Part shown: positions 48,560 through 57,810 of the stretch, one piece after another
How the letters are laid out: every line of letters starts with the position of its first letter
Numbering within the stretch: position 1 is the stretch's first letter
From: Chamaecyparis obtusa
Lineage: Eukaryota; Streptophyta; Pinopsida; Cupressales; Cupressaceae
Length of the DNA: 64,000 bases
Reading direction: 5' to 3'
Assembly (NCBI GenBank): GCA_027943335.1
Contig: BSBK01007724.1
Coordinates: 728,501-792,500 of the forward strand
Notes under the pieces: model-generated
Databases searched by the model: none
Told to the model about the DNA's origin: nothing
The model's input: the letters and a program-made list of their open reading frames with translations, nothing else
Translations under genes and position numbers: made by a program

Positions 48560-49500
48560 TAGATTATTGGAGATAAGAAAGTTGGCATAATGACATGAAG
48601 TAAGTTGAGAAACACTACATGTTTAGTTTGTGAATTTGAACTTAAAAATGTTAGAGATGCACTTGAGAATGATGAATGGATTAAAGAAATGAATGGGGGA
48701 ATTGAGAAAATACTGAAGAATAAAAAATGGACATTGGTACCAAGACCAAATCATAAAAATGTTATGGAACCAAATGGATATTCAGAAACAAGTTGAATGA
48801 CAATGGTGAAGTAACTAGGAATAAAGAAAGACTTGTATGCAAAGGGTATGCACAAGAAGAAGGAATTGATTATGGTGAAACTTTTGCACTAGTGGCAAGA
48901 CTTGAAGGAGTTAGAATATTACTTGCATATGCTATCTACAAAGGATTTAAAGTGTATCAAATGTATGTTACATCTATATTTTGGAATGGGATACTTGAGA
49001 AATAGGTATACATAGACCAACCAGAAGGCTTTGTTGATCAAAATCAGAAAAAAACATGGCATGTAAGTTGCACAAAGCACTGTATGGACTGAAACAAGCA
49101 CCAAGAGCATGGTATGAAAGACTGCATTCATATCTTATTAGTATTGGATTTTTTAGAACAAGTGACAATAGCAATTTATATTTGAAAGATGGAACCGATG
49201 ACAAGATTCTTATTGCTAAAATTTTTGTTGATGATATCATATTTGGAGGACATGATAATATATGCAAATCATTTGCTGATGAAATGAGAAAGGAATTTGA
49301 AATGTTAATGTTTGGAGAGATTAATTTTTTTCCTAGCTTGAAAATATTACAACAAAGTGAAGGGATAGTCATAACACAATCAAAGTAAATCAAAGAAGTG
49401 TTGAAGACTTTTGGAATGGAAGAATCAAAACCGGTTGGCACACCGATGGTCACATGATGCAAATTGACAAAAGATGATCAGTCAACCAAGGTAAATTAAA
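48560..49500 (+). pseudogene. Copia E reverse transcriptase (broken)
   Basis: Three frames supply [52 protein letters not shown] and the active-site box FVDDIIFGG. A frameshift lies near 48780, and stops at about 49003 and 49386. The order and motifs are those of copia RT. Confidence 0.87.
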
Positions 49501-50178
49501 CACAATACAGATCAATAATTGGAAAACTGATGTATGTTGTGCATAGTAGACCGAATATTGCACATGCAGTTGGGATTGTAGCAAGATTTTATGCTAATCT
49601 TAAGGAATCACATATGAGTGTTGTTAAGTGGATACTGAGATACTTGAAGAACACTGAGAATTATGGTTTTTATGATACAAGAAAGATTTAAATTTTGAAC
49701 TACAAGTTTACACCAACACAAATCAGGCTAGAAATATAGATGACTGAAATAGTACTACTATTGGAGCATTCTTTTTGGGAGAAAGACTAGTAACTTGGAT
49801 AAGAAAGAAACATGCATGTATTTCTCAATCTACTGCTGAAAAAAAATATGTTGTTGTTTCTGCTAATTGTTCAAATATTGCATGGATAAAACAACTTTTG
49901 AAAGGGATGAATGAAGAGATCACTGATCCAGTGATAATATATTGTGACAACACAAGCTATATAAAAATTTCCAAGAATCTAGCTATGCAGGCAAAGAAAA
50001 ATCACATATCTATTAAGTATCACTAATTGAGGGAACAAGTCCAAGAAAAGAAAGTAAAACAAGAGTATGTGAAATCAAAAGAACAACTTGTAGACATATT
50101 TACTAAAACATTTCCTAAGGATGCAATTGAGTACTTGAGGAATAGACTAGGGGTCTATCCCCTATCTATCAACCACTA
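49501..50178 (+). pseudogene. Copia E RNase H (broken)
   Basis: Blocks [14 protein letters not shown], then AEKKYVVV (first E retained, second replaced by Lys), then IYCDNTSYIKISKN with a catalytic Asp, then a C-terminus ending YLRNRLGVYPLSINH before TAA at 50176-50178. The Gln codon after AWIK is CAA here, while B, C and D have TAG. Confidence 0.82.
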
Positions 50179-50316
50179 AGGTGATCAGGAGGTTGCATCA
50201 ACCTATACTTTATCAGAATATCAAATGACGTTGATGCATATTGTTCACACTTTAGGTCTTCTAAGGTTATGAAATCTTGAACAGAGAACATTGAGTACTG
50301 GTACATGAAGGTACTT
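50179..50316 (+). mobile_element. Copia E 3' untranslated part, left of insertion D
   Basis: Sequence after the pol stop continues to the GATCT target site of element D and resumes at 57480. Confidence 0.7.
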
Positions 50317-50321
50317 GATCT
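50317..50321. repeat. Target-site duplication of copia D, left copy
   Basis: GATCT before the LTR start TGATGG. The same GATCT stands at 57475-57479. Confidence 0.92.
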
Positions 50322-51058
50322 TGATGGAATATGGATGAAGTGACTGAGAGGGGGGGGGTGAATCAGTCAACCATAAAACACTTCACAATTAATTCTTTCC
50401 AGATCCCTTAGGATATCTTAACAATGTTATCTATTTTAGCACTCGGTAAATAGATTGCAGTAACTTTGAAGATGCGGAAAGTATTAACAAAATTATCTTT
50501 TAGATATTCATCAGCACTAGTGTATGATTAAGATAACAATTAAGAACACAAGATACACAAGATTTAACATGGAAACCCAATATGGGAAAAACCACCAATG
50601 TATCTAGATACTGATTTTCACTTTTCTGAAGTGATGCCCGGTTAGAAGCCAACCCGGTAAAAGGTTACAAAACACACTATTAGGTGTGACCTTGTTAGAG
50701 GATTTAAACACCCTGCTAGGAGTGGCCTGGTAAGAGGTCTTGAAAACAATTCAATGGAATTGTCACCTTGTTAGAGGATTTACAATATGGTTGTTAAACC
50801 AACTCGGTTAAGAGATTTAGAATTCACTGTTACAATGATAAGAAGGTAACAATGAAAAATGACCTGTATAATAATGCAACTGCCTTGCTGATTACAGATC
50901 TCTGTTCTGCATATGTGTGATCCTTCCTGATCAAATAAATCTGTGCTGCACCTCAAGGATATCTGAACATCCTTCACAAATTTGCACACACCTTTTCTAT
51001 CTTTTCTTCTGTAAATCTTCTACTGTATATCCCTCATTATTTTTCACATTTGACCTTT

Positions 51059-51066
51059 TATTTATA
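51059..51066 (-). promoter_or_regulatory. TATA box, 3' LTR of D
   Basis: TATAAATA on the minus strand, about 135 bp downstream of the 38-bp array. The same box is in the other LTR. Confidence 0.5.
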
Positions 51067-51200
51067 TGATTTTAGATTTGTCAAATCAACATTATTTAGT
51101 ATAACAGTCGATTGAATTAAGCAAACTCTTTTTGCAAAAATCCTTCAAGGGCCGACAGTGCTTGGTGACCATAACTTTCTACAATCTTTCGGAGACTGAG

Positions 51201-51455
51201 GGAACTCGGTAAACACCGACAATCCTTTACCTTTGATAACCGACTGAAATCGGTAAACACTGAATTTCCTTTGACGACCGACTAAACTCGGTAAACACTA
51301 AATTTCCTTTGATGACCGACTGAACTCGGTAAACACTGAATTTCCTTTGACAACCGACTGAACTCAGTAAACACTGAATTTCCTTTGACGACCGACTGAA
51401 CTCGGTAAACACTGAATTTCCTTTGATGACCAACTGAACTCAGTAAACATTGAAT
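51201..51455 (-). repeat. 38-bp tandem repeat with ACCGAC cores, 3' LTR of D
   Basis: Units such as AAACACTGAATTTCCTTTGA plus CGACCGACTGAACTCGGT follow at exactly 38 bp (ACCGAC or variants at 51239, 51277, 51315, 51353, 51391, 51429). ACCGAC also occurs at 51215. Each unit contains the inverted repeat ACCGA-n6-TCGGT. ACCGAC fits the DRE/CRT core bound by DREB/CBF factors. The array lies in U3, upstream of the TATA box on the minus strand. Confidence 0.85.
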
Positions 51456-51584
51456 TTCCTTCTTCCTGTCTGGCAGACTGACTGAGCTCAGTAGGAACTG
51501 ATTGCTGTGGACTATGACATTGTGTGACATCAAAGACAATACATAATTTGAGTAGCAATTTCCTTCAGACAATTGTTTCCAACA

Positions 51585-51765
51585 ATCTCCCTCTTTGGCA
51601 TTGATGGCAACACAATATGTCATAGCATAAGAAATTTGAAAGAGTTAGCTTGGTTCAGATTCAAATCTCCCTCTGTCAGCAAACTTCCTTTATCTTGAAA
51701 ATTCTTCCTTCTGACTATTGAAAATTTCTTGAATTAATAGAGAAGACATAGAAAACACTCCCTCT
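51585..51765 (-). promoter_or_regulatory. Polypurine tracts of copia D
   Basis: CAAAGAGGGAGAT lies directly against the LTR (51585-51597). Further GAGGGAG-type tracts occur near 51665 and 51758. Repeated tracts fit a Sirevirus-like element. Confidence 0.75.
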
Positions 51766-51915
51766 TTGACAACACATGCCAAAGACAATTCACATATTAC
51801 CGGTGTAAATTAATGTACCTCAAGTACTGATTCATAAGCAATGATTCCTTGAATATGCTACATCAACTAGTTGATTTTCAATCATGTTCTGGTTGATGCA
51901 TCACTAAAACTGTAT

Positions 51916-53688
51916 TTAGTGAGCCTCGGATAGGGGAATGACCCCTAACTTACCTCTTAGATACACAAATGCATCCTTAGGTAATGGTTTGGAAAAAATG
52001 TCTGCAATCTATTCTTTTGTATGAATATATTCTAATATGATTTCCTTGTCCTGCACCAATTCTCTGACAAAGTGATATTTAATAGCAATGTGCTTGGTTT
52101 TGGAATGCATCACTGGATTCTTCGAAATGTTTATTGCACTGGTATTGTCACAAAATATAACAACTGGTTCTTTCATTTCAACCTTCATACCTTCTAATAA
52201 CTATTTAAACCAAACAATATTTGAATAGTTTACTGCAGCAGCAACATATTCTGCTTCAGCTGTGGATTGAGATGTGCAATTTTGCTTTTTACTAGTCCAG
52301 GATACCAGTCTTTTTCCAAGAAAAAATGCTCCACCACTTGTGCTTTTTCTGTCATCAATGTTTCTTGCCCAATCAGCATCAGTAAACACTTTCAAGTCTA
52401 GATTGCCTCCAAATTTATACCACAAACCATATTCTTCAGTTCCTCTTAAATATCTTAAGATTCTTTTGATTGCCATCATATGATTTTCCTTAGGTTTTTC
52501 TGAGAATCTAGCTACTATACCGACTGCTAAGGCAATATCAGGTCTTGTATGTACTACATACTGCAATTTTCCAATCATAGATCGGTATAGGGTCTGATCA
52601 ACTTCTTTTGAATCATCATTTTTGGTAAGTTTCAGTCCAGTACACATGGGTGTACCAACTGGTTTTGAATCTTCCATACCAAACTTCTTAAGTATTTCCT
52701 TAATGTATTTAGATTGAGTAATGTATATACCATTCTTGCTTTGCTGAATTTGCAGACCAACAAAGAATTTTATTAAACCAAACATAGACATTTCAAATTC
52801 TTTGTTCATTTTCTCTGAAAATTCTTTGCACTGATCCTCATTCCCTGTAAATATAGTATCATCTACAAATATTTCTGCTAATACAATTTTGTCATCCGGT
52901 CCTTCTTTAATATACAGATTGCTGTTATCATTGGCTCTTTTGAAATTAATCTGAATCAAATAGTTATGGAGTCTTTCATACCATGCCCTAGGAGCTTGTT
53001 TCAAACCATACAATGCTTTGTGTAACCTGCAGACCATGTCCTTTTTATCTGGATCAACAAAACCTTCTGGTTGTTCAATGTAGACTTCTTCATCAAGAAT
53101 TCCATTGAGAAATGCAGATTTTATATCCATCTGATATACCTTAAATCCTTTGTGTGCTGCATAAGCAAGTAGAGTTCTTACACCTTCTAATCTTGCAACA
53201 GGAGCAAAAGTTTCTCCATAATCTATACCTTCTTCTTGAGAATAACCTTTACATACCAGTCTAGCTTTATTTCTAGATACTTGACCATCTTCATTCAGCT
53301 TATTCCTGAATACCCATTTTGTTCCAATTACATTCTTATCTTTAGGTCTAGGTACAAGAGTCCATGTTTTGTTCTTTTGTATTTGTTCTAATTGTTCATT
53401 CATTGCTTTAATCCAACTTTCATTTTCCAATGCATCTTTGATATTTCTAGGTTCAAAGTCCGTAAGTAGACATGTACCTTTTAGCTTGCTTCTTGTCATA
53501 GTACCATCTGATTTGTTTCCAATAATTTGATCTGGTGTATGATGTCTTCTGACATATTTGGCTAGTATAGGTTCCTTGACTTTTGAATGATTCATGCTGT
53601 TGTTTTCTAGGATCTCTTCTTCAGGTTGCTCGGGCTTGGTAGATATTTGCTTGGTAACTTCAGGCTGAGACTCGGTCTGAATTTCTTC
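51916..53688 (-). pseudogene. Copia D reverse transcriptase and RNase H (one internal stop)
   Basis: A 464-codon frame (52201-53595) carries the complete [74 protein letters not shown] and active site FVDD. RNase H follows with FTDADWA and [11 protein letters not shown] at 52201 (CAG to TAG, after WFK) separates the last part, with FCDNTSAI and a natural end SEAH at 51916. All catalytic residues I can identify are present. The linker before RT holds several TES/TKS-QEE repeats. Confidence 0.92.
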
Positions 53689-54948
53689 CTATGACTCGGT
53701 TTGAACTTCTTCCTGTGACTTGGTTTGTGACTCGGTAACTATGCTCGGCTTGGTAGATATAGTTTCCTTATTGATAGTTGTGTCTGCCAATGTTTCAGGT
53801 TCAATGTAAACGAATCTTCTGTAGTTCTCAGGTTCCCTTTTGCTTTCTTCTTCAGTCTTTTCTGCAAACTCATCAAATTTTACATGTATACTTTCTATGA
53901 CTTTGTGAGTAGATAAGTTCAGACATTTGTATGCCTTGCTTTTGCTAGAATATCCTAGGAATATTCCTTCATCACTTTTCACATCAAATTTATTTCTTCT
54001 GGATTCTTTTAAGATATAACACTTGCTACCAAATATTTTCATGTAACTTACATTGGGTTTATAGCCATACCATAATTCATAAGGAGTTTTGAATGTGTCT
54101 TTCTTCAATTGTACTCGGTTCAAGGTATGAACTGCAGTGCTGATAGCTTCCTTCCAGTACTTTATAGCGATGTTCTTTTCTATCATTAGAGTCCTTGCAC
54201 AATCCATAATAGATCTGTTTCTTCTTTCTGCTATTCCATTCTGCTCAGGAGTTCTAGGAGTTGATACCTGTCTTTTGATTCCTCTTTCAATGCAAAAGTT
54301 GTTAAAATCATGGGAGATGAATTCACCACCTCTGTCTGATCTTAAGCATTTCAACCTTTTCCCTGTTTCCTTTTCCACTCTTGCTAAGTACCATTTGAAC
54401 TTTTCAAATGCTTCTGATTTTTCTCTTAAATACATGACAGTCATCATTCTAGAATAATCATCAACAAAAAGAATAAAGAATTTATCTCCAGTATAGCTTT
54501 GTATTCCAATAGGTCCACATAAATCAGTATGCACAATTTCCAAAATTTCTTTAGACTGATAGTTCTTACTCTTGAAACTAGTTTTACTGATTTTGCCAAT
54601 CTGACAATTCTTACATAGACCAGTATCAGGTTTCTTCAAAGTAGGAATGCCTCTAACCTTCTTGAATTTGCTTATTTTTATCATGTTATCAAAATTCACA
54701 TGACATAACCTTTTGTGCCATAGCCAACTTTCTTCTATTTGAGCAATAAAGCATGAATATTCACTGAGATCAAGATAAAATAAGTTACCTTTTGTTTGTT
54801 TGCCTAATCCAATGAGTTTTCCTTTTTCATCCAGCAGTCTTGCTTGACCATTCATGAATTCAACCTTGAAACCAGTGTTGATTAGCTATGCTACACTTAG
54901 AAGATTATGTTTTAGTCCTTCAACCCAATAAGCATTATCACATATGAG
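53689..54948 (-). pseudogene. Copia D integrase and pre-integrase region (two internal stops)
   Basis: The zinc site is intact (WHKRLCHVNFDN, CKNC), and so are the catalytic residues (VHTDLCGPI, RSDRGGEFIS, NGIAERRNRS). The C-terminal FGSKCYILKESRRNKFD and GIFLGYSSKSKAYK blocks are present. A TAG at 54886-54888 (SVA-LIN, CAG expected) and a TAG at 53689 in the TES-QEE linker are the only breaks apart from the TAA at 54949. The repeated QEE context shows that the last stop was Gln. Confidence 0.92.
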
Positions 54949-56190
54949 TTATTTGGTTAATGAGATTCTTCCTTTCCCTTTTATACAACAAGGTTCATTG
55001 TTTCCAAATCTTACATTACCACTATCACAGTCTTCTAGATATTCAAATTTTGTCTTGTCACCAGTCATGTGGTGTGAACATCCACTGTCTATTATCCATA
55101 TATCATCTTTGCTTATATGAGAAATAAGTGCCATCTTATCTTCATCATCAGATTCATCTTTTATAGCAATAAAGACAATTTCTTCTTCACTATCATCAGA
55201 ATCTTTAGCCATAAAACATGTTTTCTTACCTTTATCCTTGAATGATTTGAAATTCTTTTTGCCATAGAACTTGTGACTTCTCTTTTCTTCCTTGATTTGC
55301 TTGTTTGGGCACCTAGCTGCAATATGTCCAATTTCTTCACATGAAAAATAGATTAAAGGAGTTTTACCTTTATATTTACCTTTCCCTCTAGAGTACTTCT
55401 TTGCAAGTAATGCTTCTACAATTTCAAGATCACTGTCAGAACTTTCTTCTGATACTTCTTCACTTTCTGACTGAACTTCTTTAATTTTCTTGTCCTTCTT
55501 TTGTGAAACCTTGGCCTCAAATGCTGATTCAATATTTTTGGAACTAGGAACATAGTTGTCATAGTTGTCTAATTCAAAGGCTGTCAATCTTCCAACTAAA
55601 GCATCCAAAGTTATATTGTGGTTTGTTTCACACCTTCTTTCTTGAATAGCTGATACTCTTATTGCATAGATAGGGAGTAATGTTCTGAGTACCTTACTTA
55701 TAATAGTTTCATCTGAGATTGTTCCTCTAGAAGCTCTAATTGCACTTACACTTGCTTTGATTCGTTCAACATATTTTGCAATGTTCTCATCTTCCTTCAT
55801 ATTCATCTTGTCAAACTGTCCTCTTAAGCTTTCTGCTTTAGCTCTTTTCACATTTGCATCACCACCATATATTTTCTTCAGTGCCATCCACATTTCATAT
55901 GCAGTAGTGCATTCTTTAATATCATGAAATTCTTCATAGCTGAGAGCATATGCAATGTCTATCATCATGGTGTTGTGAGTCTTTTTATCTGCAATGTCTT
56001 CAACAGTTAATGCGCCATTAGGAATTGTGTATTCTTCATCAATGTATTTGCATCCTGAATCACCAATGGAAGCCAGATGAAGTCGCATGAGACCTTGCCA
56101 TGCTGAAAAGTTATCTCTGTTGAGCTTTGGAATTTCCCTCTTGTAAGACACCCTGATTTTTAGCTTAGGTCCTTGAAACCCTTCCTGCAA
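54949..56190 (-). pseudogene. Copia D gag and protease (no ATG at the expected start)
   Basis: One frame of 413 codons holds the gag core (IPKLNRDNFSAWQGLMRLHL, MNMKEDENIAKYVERIKA, ISDETIISKVLRTL), a zinc knuckle YFSCEEIGHIAARC whose first Cys is Tyr, and the protease motif WIIDSGCSHHMTG. Where A-C begin MIKMYKKE and E begins MYKRE, D reads KIRVSYKRE without any Met; the open frame begins at a TTG (56190). It ends at a TAA within LTK-LICDNAYW. An upstream near-cognate start or loss of the ATG are both possible. Confidence 0.9.
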
Positions 56191-56199
56191 GCACCAAAG

Positions 56200-56211
56200 G
56201 CTCTGATACCA
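56200..56211 (-). promoter_or_regulatory. Primer-binding site of copia D (tRNA-iMet type)
   Basis: TGGTATCAGAGC on the minus strand, two bases from the 5' LTR. Confidence 0.88.
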
Positions 56212-56955
56212 ATTGAGGGAATATGGATGAAGTGACTGAGAGGGGGGGGGGGGGGTGAATCAGTCAACCATAAAACACTTCACAATTAATTCTTTCTAGA
56301 TCCCTTAGGATATCTTAACAATGTTATCTATTTTAGCACTCGGTAAATAGATTGCAGTAACTTTGAAGATGCAGAAAGTATTAACAAAATTATCTTTTAG
56401 ATATTCATCAGCACTGGTGTATGATTAAGATAACAATTAAGAACACAAGATACACAAGATTTAACGTGGAAACCCAATAAGGGAAAAACCACCAATGTAT
56501 CTAGATACTGATTTTCACTTTTCTGAAGTGATGCCCGGTTAGAAGCCAACCCGGTAAAAGGTTACAAAACACACTGTTAGGTGTGACCTTGTTAGAGGAT
56601 TTAAACACCCTGCTAGGAGTGGCCTGGTAAGAGGTCTTGAAAACAATTCAATGGAATTGTCACCTTGTTAGAGGATTTACAATATGGTTGTTAAACCAAC
56701 TCGGTTAAGAGATTTAGAATTCACTGTTACAATGATAAGAAGGTAACAATGAAAAATGACCTATATAATAATGCAACTGCCTTGCTAATTACAGATCTCT
56801 ATTCTGCATATGTGTGATCCTTCCTGATCGAATAAATCTATGCTGCACCTCAAGGATATCTGAACATCCTTCACAAATTCGCACACACCTTTTCTATCTT
56901 TTCTTCTGTAAATCTTCTGCTGTATATCCCTCATTATTTTTCACATTTGACCTTT

Positions 56956-56963
56956 TATTTATA
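56956..56963 (-). promoter_or_regulatory. TATA box, 5' LTR of D
   Basis: TATAAATA on the minus strand, about 135 bp downstream of the repeat array, at the expected U3/R border. Confidence 0.5.
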
Positions 56964-57097
56964 TGATTTTAGATTTGTCAAATTGACATTATTTAGTATA
57001 ACAGTCGGCTGAATTAGGCAAACTCTTTTTGCAAAAATCCTTCAAGGGCCGACAGTGCTTGGTGACCATAACTTTCTACAATCTTTCGGAGACCGAG

Positions 57098-57350
57098 GGA
57101 ACTCGGTAAACACCGACAATCCTTTACCTTCGATAACCAACTGAACTCGGTAAACACTAAATTTCCTTTGACAACCGACTGAACTCGATAAACACTAAAT
57201 TTCCTTTGACGACCGACTGAACTCTGTAAACACTGAATTTCCTTTGACGACCGACTGAACTCGGTAAACACTGAATTTCCTTTGACGATTGACTGAACTC
57301 GGTAAACATTGAATTTCCTTTGACGACTGACTGAACTCGGTAAACACTAA
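57098..57350 (-). repeat. 38-bp tandem repeat with ACCGAC cores, 5' LTR of D
   Basis: Same array as in the 3' LTR, with unit starts 38 bp apart (57136, 57174, 57212, 57250, 57288, 57326). ACCGAC is exact at 57112, 57174, 57212 and 57250; the other units carry ACCAAC, ATTGAC or ACTGAC. Confidence 0.85.
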
Positions 57351-57474
57351 TCTTCCTATCTGGCAGAGCGACTGAGCTCGGTAGGAACTGATTGCTGCGG
57401 ACTATGACATTGTGTGACATCAAAGACAATACATAATTTGAGTAGCAATTTCCTTCAGACAATTGTTTCCAACA

Positions 57475-57479
57475 GATCT
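57475..57479. repeat. Target-site duplication of copia D, right copy
   Basis: GATCT after the 5' LTR, equal to 50317-50321. Confidence 0.92.
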
Positions 57480-57810
57480 GCACCAAACACCAAAAATAAT
57501 ATTTTGGCTCTTATTATTTTTTCCATTGCTGTCAAAGGGAGAGAATGAGATAATGAAATATTTATCCAATGAGAAATAAGAATCAGAAAAGGGAGAGAAA
57601 TGATCAAGAGAAGAATCACATGAAGAAGAAGATCAAATCCATAGCCTGGAGAGTCTGCATGAAATGTTGTGTAGTGATTAAACATATTAAATGAAAGAAA
57701 TAGGGACAGATTACCGAGATACAACATTTATCTATAGAGTTGTAGAGAAAATATTTGGTATTCTATGATATATTTCCTATTGTGTTTCTATCAATGCCAA
57801 AGGGAGAGAT
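57480..57810 (+). promoter_or_regulatory. Copia E 3' untranslated part with repeated polypurine tracts
   Basis: Element E resumes here. Purine tracts CAAAGGGAGAGAAT (57533-57546), AAAAGGGAGAGAAA (57587-57600) and AAAGGGAGAGAT (to 57810) are present; the last abuts the 3' LTR. Repeated tracts again fit Sireviruses. Confidence 0.75.

Larger units (their letters stand above)
50322..51584 (-). repeat. 3' LTR of copia D
   Basis: The LTR is 1263 bp, from TGATGGAATATGG to TTTCCAACA (plus strand). It has a run of nine G at 50350-50358, a 38-bp tandem array at 51201-51455, and a minus-strand TATA box at 51059-51066. Confidence 0.95.
50322..57474 (-). mobile_element. Copia element D, young and nearly intact, nested in E
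   Basis: Minus-strand element with 5' LTR 56214-57474, 3' LTR 50322-51584, TGGTATCAGAGC primer site and a perfect GATCT duplication. The LTRs differ at only a few bases in the first 95 bp. Gag and pol are cut only by stops at 54949, 54886-54888, 53689 and 52201; three of the four are TAG at codons where CAG is expected. It belongs to a different LTR family from A-C but has the same domain order and Sirevirus-like non-coding features. Confidence 0.95.
56214..57474 (-). repeat. 5' LTR of copia D
   Basis: The LTR is 1261 bp, from TGAGGGAATATGG to TTTCCAACA (plus strand). Near the primer side it has a run of 14 G, compared with 9 in the 3' LTR. It carries the 38-bp array (57098-57350) and a TATA box (56956-56963). 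Confidence 0.95.

Noticed and set aside
51201..51455. Regularly spaced repeats that might suggest a CRISPR array
   Set aside because: The 38-bp units are head to tail without spacers, in a eukaryotic LTR.
51227..51623. Minus-strand frames with repeating KGNSVFTEFSRSSKEIQ
   Set aside because: They are the translation of the 38-bp LTR array in several frames; the same occurs at 57014-57486.
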